From Corallium rubrum (taxonomy: Eukaryota; Cnidaria; Anthozoa; Scleralcyonacea; Coralliidae), in contig CAXIUP010000007.1 of the NCBI GenBank assembly GCA_964035015.1, positions 585,501 to 649,500 of the forward strand: a stretch of DNA of 64,000 nt, in the 5' to 3' direction. Under the pieces are notes generated by a model. It was not told the DNA's origin and made no database searches. It worked only from the letters and a program-made list of their open reading frames with translations. Positions within the stretch are counted from its first letter, which is position 1. Each line of letters begins with the position of its first letter. The translations under genes were made by a program, and so were the position numbers. Of the stretch, positions 42,364-53,845 are shown one piece after another.

Positions 42364-42462
42364 CATCATCACCACCATCACCATCACCATCACGATCACC
42401 ATCACCTTCACCATCACCATCACCATCACCATCACCATCACCATCACCATCACCATCATCAC
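42291..42462. repeat. (CAT)n / (CATCAC)n microsatellite
   Basis: About 170 bp of CAT and CATCAC units. The apparent poly-His protein and Asp/Met-rich antisense ORFs are artefacts. Confidence 0.95.
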
Positions 42463-42470
42463 GTAACACT

Positions 42471-42747
42471 CAGGGCCACCGAGAGGGGGGGGGAGGGGGC
42501 TAGGAGGGCAATTTGCCCCGGGCCCCAAACTTGAGAAGGGGCCCCGTAAGAAAACATGAGGAACAGAAAGTATAAAGATTATTAACACTAACTTCATTTT
42601 TAGCCAACCCAGGGGACTAATTGAGAACACGTATAGACACGACCCTATGATGTGACGTCATCAGGGCCCACAAATCGACCCGTGACGTCATCAGGGGCCC
42701 AAATCGATAACTTTCCCCGGGCCCCACAATTTCTCTCGGCGGCCCTG
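42471..42747. mobile_element. hAT-type MITE with 8-bp target duplication
   Basis: The left end CAGGGCCACCGAGAG and right end CTCTCGGCGGCCCTG are inverted. GTAACACT occurs immediately outside both ends (42,463-42,470; 42,748-42,755). An 8-bp duplication with CAGGG-type ends is the hAT signature. 277 bp, no ORF. Subterminal GGGGCCCGGG blocks also mirror each other. Confidence 0.9.
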
Positions 42748-43275
42748 GTAACACTTCGGAGTACAAGACTCGTTAAAACATGCATGTGCCATTAAATAAG
42801 TAAAGTTAATAGATCGTTTTCATCTGACGTCACGGCGGCCATATTAGTGTACCAAAACAATGAAATGGCGGCCATATTGGTGTACCGTATGGGAATTAGC
42901 TCTTTCTTATTCAAATATTTCGCATTGTTTCACCACCCCAATGGGGCCACCGATCACGTGAGTGAAAACGATCTATATGGTACAAAAGTTAAAATATATG
43001 AATAAATGATATGTAGTAATAATACGTATGATGCCAGTAGTGTTTGCACTAATCGGACGAGGTATATAATCAGTTATATATTAAGGTGTTAAATAAATAT
43101 AAGAACTAAAATTTATGTGCTTGCAATCACGCAACATAAATATCAATATTAAGGTTTATCCCCTCGTGTTCGTGTGGTTCGCGAAGCGGGCCTCGCGACG
43201 CGAGGGAATCTCGACGGAGTGGGTGGTAAGTCCGGTCGGGGATTGTACCCATGTTGGCGGTTTGGAGTATGCATT

Positions 43276-43276
<1 letters not shown>

Positions 43277-43362
<86 letters not shown>

Positions 43363-43389
43363 TTATTTATTTATTTATTTATTTATATG
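43277..43389. repeat. (GT)n (AT)n (TTTA)n compound microsatellite
   Basis: Three adjacent arrays; the translated Val-Cys / Ile-Tyr / Leu-Phe ORFs are not genes. Confidence 0.95.
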
Positions 43390-44500
43390 TAATGATCAAC
43401 GGAGACCACGTTGGAGATCCGTGGGGTGATGGTGGTTGAAAGGGTACACGTGTTTCAGTGTTAGTTTTTTACGTCACAAATATCATTTTCGTCCGAGTTT
43501 GAGTACGAAACTACACAAGTCCAGAGAAGAAAAAATGTTTATAGGCTAGCTAGAAATGTTGAGACGTATTCAAGGGAAAGACATGAGAAAGAAACAAGCG
43601 AACGAGCGAAGGGAACAGGCCGAACAGCACTAGGCCAGAGCAAAATACAAGGAGAACTGCAGTATAAGCGACTTGAGGAAAACAAAACACAGCGTCTAAA
43701 ATCAGCGGAGAGAGGAACAGCGAAGAGAGAGGCGGGAAATTATTCCAGAAAACACAGCAAAAAGAATAGCATACAAGAGCAAGAGTCAGACAGCGAAGAG
43801 AAAAACTTGAATTCGTGACTGAGAGATGGTACGAAGGTACAGAGATATTTTTTAAAACATTTATTTATTAATAACAAAAGAAAACGCATTTAAACTATAT
43901 ATCTCTGTGCAGGAATTGTTGGTCGCATACATGTACTGTACAATCATGTATTTGACATTTTCATACATTCACTGTACTGCACAGTATGCATTATATATGA
44001 TTTATTATAAATTCATCAATTGGAGTAATGCCTAGCTATTCCTCCCTGGAATGTCAGGCATAATTTGCAAACTTTTTATGCCTGGCAGTGGGGCATTTAT
44101 CTACAGTACTGTTCGAGGTACTGTTTACCTAAAGCTGAAAAAATTCTGGTTACTAATTTAGTCACATACTTGCTGTGGTGTAATAAGCCAATTAAACAGC
44201 AATATAACTGGGGTTGTCAAAATATTGTATTTTGTGCAAAAGGACAATATAATTTGTACTGGTATGCTACAATGGGAGGTACGGGACTCCCATATATTGA
44301 CTATACAGGAATGTGCCACTGGAAAGGGAATGGTTTTCATTTTTAATTTGGAACAGGGTACTGGTGTAATAATTATCACACTTTTGATCTGGTGCAATGT
44401 CTGTTCTGATATGCTGGCAGTCATTTACTCCTTTTTTTCAGTTTGGAACAGGGTACCAGTTTCAGCCATTTTGTGTGAAGCCAATTCCTTTGTCTGGACT
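43390..44500. other. No recognisable gene
   Basis: A purine-rich stretch (43,500-43,830) and AT-rich sequence. TTTGGAACAGGGTAC occurs twice (44,348 and 44,443). No supported gene. Confidence 0.4.
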
Positions 44501-44569
44501 AACCAACATAATTTAAGGGTTCAGTGGTATGCCCCTGGGATTGAAGGCAGAGTGCATTAATAATAATAA

Positions 44570-45490
44570 ACAATGAACACGAGGGGTTTGCATTAATGTA
44601 TTTCTAGTTAAGTTTATTAAGTCCGGTTTTATTAAGTCCGATAACTCTTTCCAGCCTCTGACCCTTAACTGTGATATCTGGTACGATTGGGTCAAGTCCA
44701 TATACTCGTGACATTTTGTGAGGTTGCTATCAATATTTTTTTCGTTTTCTTTCCATTTAGTGAGAGATTCGAATCTGATACCCAGGCTTCGAGTGTCGTC
44801 ATCCTTCTTTTTAGTTCCTCTGCGCAATCACGGAGATTTTGGTTTATTTGGGGGTTTTTAGGGGTATAACAATAATTTCGGTTTTTTGTTTTGTTTTAGT
44901 GGCATTATACCGGTACAATGTAGTGTTATCTGCATACTGAAAGCATGAACAACCTAAATCTGTTTTTAAGTCATTCACATAAAGATTGAAGAGTACACGC
45001 CCTACGATAGATCCCTGTGGCACTCCAAATTCTACGTCAACTAACTCTGATTGTTTCTCATTGATTTGAACGAACTGTTGTCTACCAGTTAAGTAATTGA
45101 ACACACAACATAGCGCGGTACGCGAAAAACCAACGTTGTGCAACTGCTTTAGCACAGTGTCGTAGTGTACGGTGTCGAACGCTTTTGAAAAATCCGACAA
45201 CAAAAGCAATGAGCGTAACTTCTCCTATCGCCCTTGATTCGCGGCAACATTGAGTTAGTTGAGAGGCCTTTACGATATCCAGAAATACTACTGTGGAAAA
45301 CATCTTCTCGTTCTATATATTCGAGTATCTGTTTGAGAACGGGGCGCTCGTAAACTTTAGATAAGGCTGGTAGGGTTGCAATCGGTCCAAAATCATCTGA
45401 CTCCAGTGGACCATTCAGCATGGCGACAAGACCTATGTAGCTAAAGAGTATCAATGCCCTGGCGCAGCAGTCCGAACCATGGCCACCCAC
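44570..45490 (-). pseudogene. LINE reverse transcriptase fragment
   Basis: Minus-strand frames 45,490-45,149 and 45,209-44,844 together contain LPALSKVYERPVLKQILEYI, SGYRKGLSTNSML, DFSKAFDTVHYDTVLKQL, FGVPQGSIVGRVLFNLYVND and QYADNTTLY. These are reverse transcriptase blocks of a Jockey/CR1-type LINE. The catalytic YADD is YADN and a frame change lies near 45,200. Beyond 44,844 similarity is lost in stops. Confidence 0.75.
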
Positions 45491-45580
45491 CCCATTTTTT
45501 AATCTTTAGTTTATTATTTGTTATCATGCCATCATCGGCAACAGATACCACAACGTCGTATTCTACAGCGATCACTAATT

Positions 45581-45944
45581 ACTCGGGCTACTGTAGTAGG
45601 CCAAGTCTGAAGTTTCGGCTCGGTTTCTGTGTTTGTATTTTTTTTTCTTTGTCACAAAATTGCATTTTTGCACATCTTACTTCCGCTACTATTCATGCTT
45701 CCGGTGAGGCCGTGAGACATGAAAGTTCTTTGCTCCTTTTGCTTTTGCTAGTTTGGAGTTGCCGTTTGATCAAGATGTTCTTGCATGTTGTTGGTAGATT
45801 TTTAAAGTGACTGGCTGACTTTGTAGTTAAACTGACAGATCAGATGGGGCTGACAACTGTCTTCGTAAATATGTTCACCAATGTGAAGCATGCACCACAT
45901 TAAACTTTCGATGCAGGCTCCGCGTACTAGCCAGTAGCCCGAGT
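45581..45944. mobile_element. MITE family copy B, ACTCGGGCTACT ends
   Basis: Same 12-bp ends as 23,722-24,446. The right outer flank CACCTGACTCAGGCGTCTTG mirrors the left outer flank of copy A. Inside, GGCC(A)AGTCT..AGTTTCGGCTCGGTTT is shared with 24,395-24,425. Confidence 0.7.
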
Positions 45945-46054
45945 GAGCACCTGACTCAGGCGTCTTGTTAGCATTCTATTTGACGCTTGAAAAGTTCGAC
46001 ACTGACAGGTCGTCATGCTAAAGAATGCTGTATACAGTGTGTAATTATAGTTAC

Positions 46055-46165
46055 CTCTCGCACATCTCGTTGAAAATTGAAAAAGCATCAGAGTCTTCAG
46101 ATAAAAGGCTGTTCTTGAACTGTTGAATAAATTCAGTTTCATCTTTGGAGGACAAATTGGTGCTT
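46055..46165 (-). CDS. Probable internal exon of a host gene
   Basis: On the minus strand, GTTTTAG precedes 46,165 and GTAACT follows 46,055. One phase is open across all 111 nt: STNLSSKDETEFIQQFKNSL then LSEDSDAFSIFNEMCER. No family is recognised; acidic and helical. See the exon at 31,885-32,080. Confidence 0.4.
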
Positions 46166-46552
46166 CTAAAACATAAACGAGTTTTACGTTACAATAAAGA
46201 CATAAAGTTATTTATAGCATTTGAACCATTGGCACGTTATTTTTTTTTTTTTTTTATTACGTATTAGTATATTCTTCATGTAAGTTTGACAAACTTTTAA
46301 ATTTTCCACCAATATTCACTGCAGTAATCATTAAGTAACTCCACACGGTACCTCATTTTCAATATTCCCATTTTGGATCCAAAGTTCAACACAACTTACA
46401 AGCCGTCTCATAATGACCCTAGGTATAACGTATGCGTCTCAGTGATTCAAACTTTTCAATAAAACTTTCTGAGTCTAAGCTCAACGGAAAATCGCAGTAT
46501 CAAACAAACTGAAATATCGGAATGAATTAAACAATGAAGCAACCCCGGCGAA

Positions 46553-46980
46553 AATTCGTTCATGAATTGATAAACTTTCATGGGTCGTTCGTTCATGAAT
46601 GTTCATATCCGTTCATGAATAGTTCATGTTCAGTTCATCAAAAATGAAACATGTAGTTGATGAACTATTCATGTATGTATTTCATGAACAGTTCATGAAG
46701 TCTGATGAACAACAAATTAGTTCCTGAACTTTATGTTCATTATGTTGTATCGTTCATGAATGTTCATGAATATTCATTATATATATTATTCATGAAAATT
46801 TCATGAAACTTGTTCATGAATACTATTACAGAATCATCCTCAGAGACATGAGAAATTCAAAAAATGAAATTTTGATGAACAAAAGTCACATTTGACAAAA
46901 TAAAGTTATTCATGAAAGGTTCATGAAATTTGGTCATGAACATTTCATTGGTCATGAACATTTCATGAAATGTACTAATT
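46553..46980. repeat. TTCATGAA-rich palindromic tract
   Basis: About 430 bp in which GTTCATGAAT, TTCATGAA or TCATGAAC occurs roughly every 20-30 bp without a fixed period, in both orientations because the core TTCATGAA is palindromic. No ORF. Confidence 0.8.
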
Positions 46981-46989
46981 TGATTCCAC

Positions 46990-48000
46990 TGTAGCGCAGA
47001 AACTTTGCGCTGTGACACAAATCCGCATGTCCTTGTTATAATTGCCAGTTTTACTGCAAAATTGGTCTGAAGCTTCTTATTTTAGACATTTTACACAGTG
47101 AGTCAGTATAGGTCTGGCTAGTGGCTAAGTATAGACTAGCTAGATTTAAAAAGTCGAAACGTACCGTAATAATTCATTTTAGTCTAGGTGAAATTGAAGA
47201 ATGAGCCGTTTAGTCCAAATGCTATTATATTTGTCATTTTGTCTGAATGAGCGCATGTACTTTTACTTCGAATTTTTCCATTTTGACCAAATAATTGGCA
47301 GGAAATGGCAAAAATACTTTGTTGATGCCGAAGAGATAATTACTTAATCTCTTGCAAACATATTATCATCGAATAAAGACGTTAATAAACTCGTAGCAGT
47401 AGCAGTTCTCGCATCTGCGATCTAGCTATAACACAATAATACCTATAAATCCTAAGACTCTTAAGAGTAGACTAAATAAAATATACTATTGAGGCATTGA
47501 GCTTTTACCAATCCCGTCAGAGATGCTTGCAGCTATATGATAGTGCGTAATTCAATCCCATTCAAGTGTCATTACTGATACCATTTTGGCGCATGTCCTT
47601 GAACATTTGAATATTGTGCGTTAAAAGCCGTTGATACGGAATGGATAATTTTCCACAGTGACACAGTTTGGTGAACGTCTTAAAGAAAGGAGGAAAAATG
47701 AAAAGTGCGCTGGTACTTGCGTTTAATGCTGCTATAGCTCTCAGTCTGCTGAAATTCTCTTCAACGTTTACAAAGAACCAAATTAACAATCGAACAATCG
47801 GTGCCATTCAGAGGTAAATCTATGTCAAATTGTTTCTTCTCTGTATTAGGTAGGTTGCAATGCTTGGTTACAATCTATATTACTCGGGGGTATTTCGTAG
47901 TCCTATTAACATTCTGTGTAAGTGTTTAATCGAGTTTCTTCAAATGCTTTGTCTGATTGTCTCACCACTTACGTACTGGGACGTGGCTAATGGTATTAGA
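46990..48000. other. No recognisable gene
   Basis: Non-repetitive AT-rich DNA. The minus-strand ORF 47,807-47,562 is followed by a possible donor but has no recognisable content. Confidence 0.4.
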
Positions 48001-48002
48001 TG

Positions 48003-48042
48003 CCCCCCCCCCCCCCCACACACACACACACACAAACAAACA
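48003..48042. repeat. Poly-C followed by (CA)n
   Basis: About 16 C then CACACA, directly left of a Polinton-like terminus. Confidence 0.95.
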
Positions 48043-48198
48043 CACTATAGGTAAACAAAGGGATGCCGCCTCATTAATATTCAGCGTGACTCCCGCACCA
48101 TGACTCACGCACCGTGACTCACGACGCATGACGAACGGAGTAACAGAATAATAGGACATGATTGGGCAAGATTGGGTTAATTATAGTATACATGAGAC

Positions 48199-48206
48199 TA
48201 TATAAG
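48199..48206 (+). promoter_or_regulatory. TATA box of the PolB transcription unit
   Basis: TATATAAG about 230 bp upstream of the ATG and about 128 bp before the leader splice donor; followed by a GC-rich start region. Confidence 0.55.
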
Positions 48207-48326
48207 CTCGCGCGGTTATTTCGTATAGTTGTTACTTTTCCTAAAGTGTTTTACCTGTGGAGTTTACTATCTACGATACAGCGTTTTCTTGGGAGATATT
48301 TTCGAAGTGTTCTTGGCTGATCTCAG

Positions 48327-48428
48327 GTAAGACATTTTGCACTTATTCGTTTTATATTGCCTGACGACGTTCACTATTTGTATATTTTATCAGAGTTTAA
48401 TATACTGTACGTTTTGTTTCATTGACAG
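48327..48428 (+). other. Leader intron of the PolB unit
   Basis: A canonical 102-nt GT-AG intron (CAG|GTAAGA ... TTTCATTGACAG|CA) ending two bases before the ATG. Confidence 0.6.
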
Positions 48429-49686
48429 CAATGGATCTTATCGATGTAATCAAAGGTTGTACAACCGTTGAAGAAATTGAGGCGCTGGAATGGCCGTTTG
48501 ATTTCGAGGATAGGCATAAGGAAGCAGCCTTATTGCATTTGCAACGTATTACTATATTGTCGAATGCCTTGAGCGTGATTTGGAGAACGAACGTTGTGGG
48601 ATTTCTACGGTGTTAATGGATAGTTGGTCGGACGAGCAACGCGAATCCTTCAAGCGAGATTGGAACGATGATTCGTTTATGGCCGAGATGGACGATATCC
48701 CCGGTGGTCAGGCCCCCGAACCGGCTATACCCTCGTTAATGGATGGTTGGTTGAACGAGCAACACGAATCCTTCAGAATGGACTGGAACGACGATTCATT
48801 TATGGCCGAACTAGAGGATATTTCTGATGTCTCTGGTAAACCGTCGATACCCGAGGTATCTATCCAGACCGGAGAAGGAAGCCGAAAACAGCCGCTAAAC
48901 CAAGTACGGAATCAATACCAAGTAAGAGATCTAAAACTGTTCCATTATTTACGATAAAATCTGTCAAGCAAGTACGTGTGAAAAAGCTTAAGACCACGGG
49001 CCTTGATTATCGTGTTCAGTATGGCGATTTAAGGTTTGCCTGATGTCCTGAGGCAATTACGTATTTGACGTATTTGAAAGCCTATACTCGTTCGCGTAAC
49101 CGATGGCATTGCTATGCACGATCAAGTCCGATTTATTATGCATTCTCCTCAGCTCGAATATCCCATTTCGTTAGCGTTTATGACTCGTGAGAGATTAACC
49201 GTGGAGCGAATCTTGGCCGAGATCGAAAGAGTAATTCAATCGAACGATTCGTTTAAGTTAGATAATTCGATTACCGTTAATATCATCCATGTTGAGATGC
49301 CGTACGGGGGAGGGAGAAAGAAGCGAAAGATCGCCAACCTCGCTAAGTATCTTACCAACAAAAGGAGCAATAGTTCGTATCCAAAACAAAGACGATCTAT
49401 GTCTCGGTCGGGCCATCGCCGTAGCGAAAGCCAAGATCGACAACAACGAACGCTACCCATACATTACAAATTGTCGGGGAGCTTTGCAAAGGGACCTTGC
49501 TCACGAATTACATGAAAATGGCGGCGTACCACTCGGAGAGTGCGGTATCGAAGAAGTGAAAAAGTTTCAAGCTTATTTAACCGATTATCAGATAAACATT
49601 GTCTCGAAAGAGCATCTGAATGCTCTTACTTACTCTGGCCCTGAGGCACCAAAGCGGATTTATCTCTACTCCCACGATAACCACTA

Positions 49687-50234
49687 CAGTCAACTCTCGC
49701 CTTGCGGACACCCCGCTATTAAGGACACCCCACTATTAAGGACACCCCACTATTAAGGACAGTTGGTAAATCCCCGGCCGAAACTACTATGAAATGTATT
49801 GAAATAACTCTCGCTATTACGGACTCTCGCTATTACGGAATTGCGGACACTTCATGTGGTCCCCAACAAACATTTTTATTGTTCTACTCTCGTTACAACG
49901 GACACCTTGGACGTATTTTTCTCTCGACATATGAAAGTGAATGACTTTTTAATTTATCGAGTGACATATTTACATCTTGCTATTTGTCAGCGGAAGTACT
50001 TTGAAGATTCCGTTCGTCATCATTTCTGTTGACTTGTATTTTGACTTGCAGTAAATGTCAACTAGAAATTGAAATAAACTGGACATTTTAAAACAAAAAA
50101 GCAGTAATACATTATAGTGACATTTTACAACCTGAAATCGGGATATTTTCATCGCATCCCGCTATTGCGGACTCTCGTTATTAGGGACACAAAATGACGG
50201 TCCCCAGGCTGTCCGCTATAAGGAGAGTTGACTG
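49687..50234. mobile_element. Pogo-like MITE inside PolB, TA target
   Basis: The ends CAGTCAACTCTC and GAGAGTTGACTG are perfect inverted repeats with TA on both outer sides (49,685-49,686; 50,235-50,236). Subterminal CTATTAAGGACACC units are repeated three times. CAGT termini and a TA duplication fit the pogo/Tigger branch of Tc1/mariner. The PolB frame is continuous across the target site, so the insertion is precise. No transposase. Confidence 0.85.
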
Positions 50235-50816
50235 TATGACGTAATTACAAGCATTCCGGCTTTCCTCGCTCGAAAGAAGTACTGCCACGTATGTAAGAAA
50301 GGTTATGATAACATCGAAGACCATATCTGCGGAGATACGTGGAAGTTATGCCATGCACAAAACTGTCCGATAACGAACTGGGTATTTTGCGAAGATTGCG
50401 GCCGGTTTTTCAAGAGCCACGAATGTTTCGAGGTGATAAGCGACCAATTGCGCCTCAGTTGTGAAATGTCAACACTGCACGTGGTGAGGAGAGCTAACGA
50501 ACAGCCTGAGAAACACAATCGCGGACTTGTTCATGTACCGTATGCCAGCAATACGTAGATCCCGAGGATCACCAGTGTTGCATTCAACCGGTAAAGAAAA
50601 GAAAAACTACTCTAGATGATGAGGCGGAAGTTAGGGGAGACGAGAATGAAGATGACGGGGGCGAGGGAGGTTACAATCAATTGTTGTTTTTCGACTTTGA
50701 ATGTATACAAGAGGGCGGAGAACACGTAGGCCTACCGAATTTATGCATTGTTCACGACGAAAGCGCTCAAGAGTGGGTGTTTAGCGGTGCAAACACACGG
50801 CACGAATTTTGCGAGT

Positions 50817-51087
50817 GTGACGAATGTAAATCAACAATTAGTTAGCAGAATTAGCGCGTAAAAGCATGATATAGCAAATTGCGGTAAACGCTCCCTTTCC
50901 TGTAACACCCTTCCTTTACATAGGTCATGTATATACGTAGTAGTTGTATTGCTATATTTGGTTATTTGTTTGTAACGCCCAGCTTGGGCTTAGGGTATAA
51001 AAGTAACGATACTGTAAAAATAAAGGGAGGTTCTGTCTGACTGAAAGTCGTCGGAAGTCTATTCATTGGGTTGCTCGGTACGTTACA
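50817..51087 (+). repeat. 5' LTR of a Ty3/Gypsy element
   Basis: Starts TGTGACG where PolB similarity ends and finishes CGTTACA, an imperfect inverted pair. It contains TATAAAAG (50,996) and AATAAA (51,019). An alternative start is TGTAAC at 50,901, which mirrors GTTACA perfectly. The 3' LTR lies beyond the window. Confidence 0.7.
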
Positions 51088-51091
51088 AATC

Positions 51092-51103
51092 TGGTGGCAG
51101 CGG
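51092..51103 (+). other. Primer-binding site
   Basis: TGGTGGCAGCGG begins four bases after the LTR; its TGG start complements a tRNA CCA tail. Confidence 0.65.
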
Positions 51104-51113
51104 TAAAGTTGCC

Positions 51114-51990
51114 GCTGCTATGGCCGAATTGAAGAAGTCCATGTGCCCTGCTGCGAACCGCGAGAACTTTTATGCGGAATTCGAATGCCGTACTCTGCGC
51201 TCAGGCGAGGATCCGGCCGTTTATAAGTGGGAACTGGAAAACCTCCTCGCAAAAGCTGACCCTACTTTAGCCGCCGACGCAAAGAAGGCGTTGATTGCTC
51301 GCCAGTACATGAGAGGCCTTCCAAGTACTGCGAAATTTAAACTTTTGGAACATAACCCAACTCCAACGCTCGACGAAATGGTTTCGTTCACCCAACGATA
51401 CCGTGCCGTAGAGGGCTACGCATCGCCAAGGACCGACCACGAGATCAGCGCCACCAGTTCAGTCTCCCCCCAAAGGATACCACTACTGACCGCCAGTTCA
51501 GTCACAATTGGTCGCCATGGTTGCTGGTACTGCCGAGAAACAGCAGTCTCTCGAAACCTGATTAGCGAAGGCTGAGAACTTTCAAAAATCAATCTACCCG
51601 TCAGCCTGGTGGTCGACCTGGACCTTGTTGTAACTGTGGCGAAGTTGGCCATTTCCCTCGAGAATGTCGCCGAAGACGCACACAACCCACTACCCGACCG
51701 CCGACTTGCTTTTCGTGTGGTCGACTTGGACACTTGGCACGCGACTGCCGAAGAACGGCTTCTTTAAACTACTAAGGGATGGTCCAGCCTCTGGTGGAAA
51801 CAGCGACCATCCCATTGTAAGTAGCACTAGTGATACTGATTGTACTATCAACCACCCATTTGTTGATTGTTTTATTGACGGAGTCTGTGTTCGTGCTCTT
51901 TTGGCCACAGGATCCATGAAATCATTTGTGAGCTATAATATTCATCGTATTATTGACTTTAATAACACGTCTCTTGACAAGTCCAATGAA
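51114..51990 (+). pseudogene. Ty3/Gypsy Gag and protease start
   Basis: MAELKKSMCPAANRENFYAE opens a Gag-like frame (51,120-51,575) with a capsid-like ARQYMRGLPSTAKFKLLE. After a frameshift near 51,560, two zinc knuckles CYNCGEVGHFPREC and CFSCGRLGHLARDC (51,625-51,755) bind RNA in the family. Another shift leads to the protease region VDCFIDGVCVRALLATGS, in which the catalytic Asp of the D-T/S-G triad is Ala. The gene is cut at about 52,080 by a LINE. Confidence 0.8.
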
Positions 51991-52084
51991 TAGCAGTGTG
52001 TCTCGGACAAATCAGTACTAATGTTAAATTTAGTCATTCTAAACTAGCCTATTCTGGTGACTTTTTAGTTAGTAATAATATATA

Positions 52085-53845
52085 ATATATAATAATAATC
52101 TTTATTTCCATTCTTGTGCTAAGAAATACAAATGGAATTACATCAAATGTTTTTAAAAACTACCTAGGTTCTATATAAACTAAAACTACCTATGTACTAA
52201 AACTACCTATGTTCTATATACACATTTAAAAAGTTTTAAAAATGACGTTTATGGCAAGTCCGACATGTTCAGAATAGCCTAAAAAAAATTCACCAAAGTA
52301 TGCAAATATTTAAAAAAGTGAGGCAGCCCTCGGTATGAAAGAAGATCTGTCTTTCAGTTCCAGAAAATATTGATACTTTTTTCTTGTTTGACCTAAGATG
52401 GTAGTTGTGGCTTATGTGTTTCGGAATTAGGTCTGAGCAAGGATGTGTGTCCTCATCCATGATACGTTTGAATTCTTGGAGGGTAATGTTATTTCTCCTT
52501 TGGGACAAGGATGGTAGCTAATCGCTGGGTAAGCCTAGGATTTTCAAACTTCTTCTCTGAATGCTTTCAATCTCAGCCTCGAGATAGCTAGGAAGACCTC
52601 CCCAAATTGGAGCCCCATACTCGAGTAGGGGTCTGATCTTAGTTTTGTAGCAGGTAATACCAACTTCATCCGGGAGATGTGCCCGACGACATTCTCTGAG
52701 AAATAGTCTCTTGTTCGCCTTTTTGGTAATGTGCTCGACATGGCTATTCCACTTTAGGTCGTTTTGATGCCAGACGCCAAGTAGTTTAAAAGCTTTCACC
52801 CGTTCAACTGTGGCTCCATTGATTTGAAGATGGGGTGGTTCAGGAATCGATTTCTTAAAACAAATCCACATGTCTTTGGTCTTTTTAGGATTAAGAGACA
52901 TTTTGTTTACTTCTGCCCAACTATTCATAGAGTCCAAAACCTGCTGCATATGGCTCTCTTCACCATGGTTAACCTGTTCGTCCTGATTGCAGTCGTCTGC
53001 ATATTTGCAGGTATTTATTTCTAGATACTCGGGCACATAATCTTCGAGATCATTAACATGAATGTTAAATAGAGTCGGAGAGATTACGGATCCTTGAGGT
53101 ACGCCGGCGGGGCAGGATTTTACAGATGAAGCAATACCAGATATTTGTACTTTCTGCGTTCTACATGTACCCTCCAGAAAGCTGCGTACCCACAGCCATA
53201 AACTTCTTGTCACATTTAATTCAGCTAACTTTCTCAATAGGATTTCATGGTCCACTAGATCGAACGCTTTGGTAAAGTCAAGAAAGAGCGCGTGAACGCC
53301 CTTTCTTCCATTTCGGGAATTGTCAGTAGCGTTAAACCAGTTTTGTGAGATATTTGCAAGTGCAGTAACTGTTGAACGGCCTTCAGTGAAGGCATGCTGG
53401 TTTTTCTTGATCTTGATATTGTCATAATTTAGCTTGAGTTGGATCTTTTCAAGGACTTTGGCCATATGTGGCAAGACAGAAATCTGGCGGAAATCAGTTT
53501 CAATGTCCCTTGGTGGGTTAACTTTGGGAACTGGAGTAATCAGCGCGTGCTTGTAAAGAGAGGGGTATTTACATTGAGTAATAGAACTACAAATAATGTT
53601 ATGAACAATTGGAGCCAATTCCTCGCAGAAGTTTTTCAGGACCCAAGCTGGTATTTAATCTGCGCCAGTTGCCTTCTTTGGATTTAAATTCTTAAGGGTC
53701 GCTTTAACTTGCCCAATAGATGGTGTTGGAGGAGGACAATTTTCCAGCAAGTGAGATACCTCGTCGAGCTCTGGATATCTTGTTGACACAATATCATTCC
53801 ACGGTTTGGTGAATGCGCATTGCAGACGTTCTACCGAATGTGTAT
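52085..53845 (-). mobile_element. Jockey/CR1-group LINE inserted in the Gypsy element
   Basis: A minus-strand RT frame (53,618-52,518, with an upstream piece 53,840-53,655) shows NPKKATGAD, QHAFTEGRSTVTALANISQN, LFLDFTKAFDLVDHEILLRK, CPAGVPQGSVISPTLFNIHV, CKYADD and LLEYGAPIWGGLPSYLEAEI. The tail toward 52,085 ends in an A/T-rich microsatellite as in LINE 3' ends. The 5' part is missing. Gypsy protease codons resume at about 53,850 (GWDFITRNRL). Confidence 0.85.

Larger units (their letters stand above)
48048..50816 (+). pseudogene. Polinton-like element left end with N-terminal half of DNA polymerase B
   Basis: The terminus AGGTAAACAAAGGGATGCCG matches the 26.6-kb element terminus from ACAAAGGGATGCCGCCTCAT onward. 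TATATAAG (48,199) precedes a spliced leader: donor CAG|GTAAGA at 48,327, acceptor GACAG at 48,428, ATG at 48,431. The coding part, in several frames because of indels (near 48,580, 48,940, 49,040, 49,330), gives a tandem acidic repeat (ESF.DWNDDSFMAE twice), then a protein-primed PolB N-terminus: VERVIQSNDSF-like and VNIIHVEMP segments, GVPLGECGIEEVKKFQAYL, KRIYLYSHDNHY, zinc-ribbon CHVCKKGYDNIEDHICGDTW and exonuclease motif LLFFDFEC. It stops at FCE where the Gypsy LTR begins; polymerase palm motifs are not in the window. Confidence 0.8.

Noticed and set aside
42247..42534. ORF with a very long poly-His tract (and antisense Asp- and Met-rich ORFs)
   Set aside because: It is the translation of a CAT/CATCAC microsatellite joined to the truncated ATPase; not a metal-binding protein.
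47562..47807. Minus-strand 81-codon ORF with a nearby donor
   Set aside because: No recognisable domain and no convincing acceptor or partner exon.
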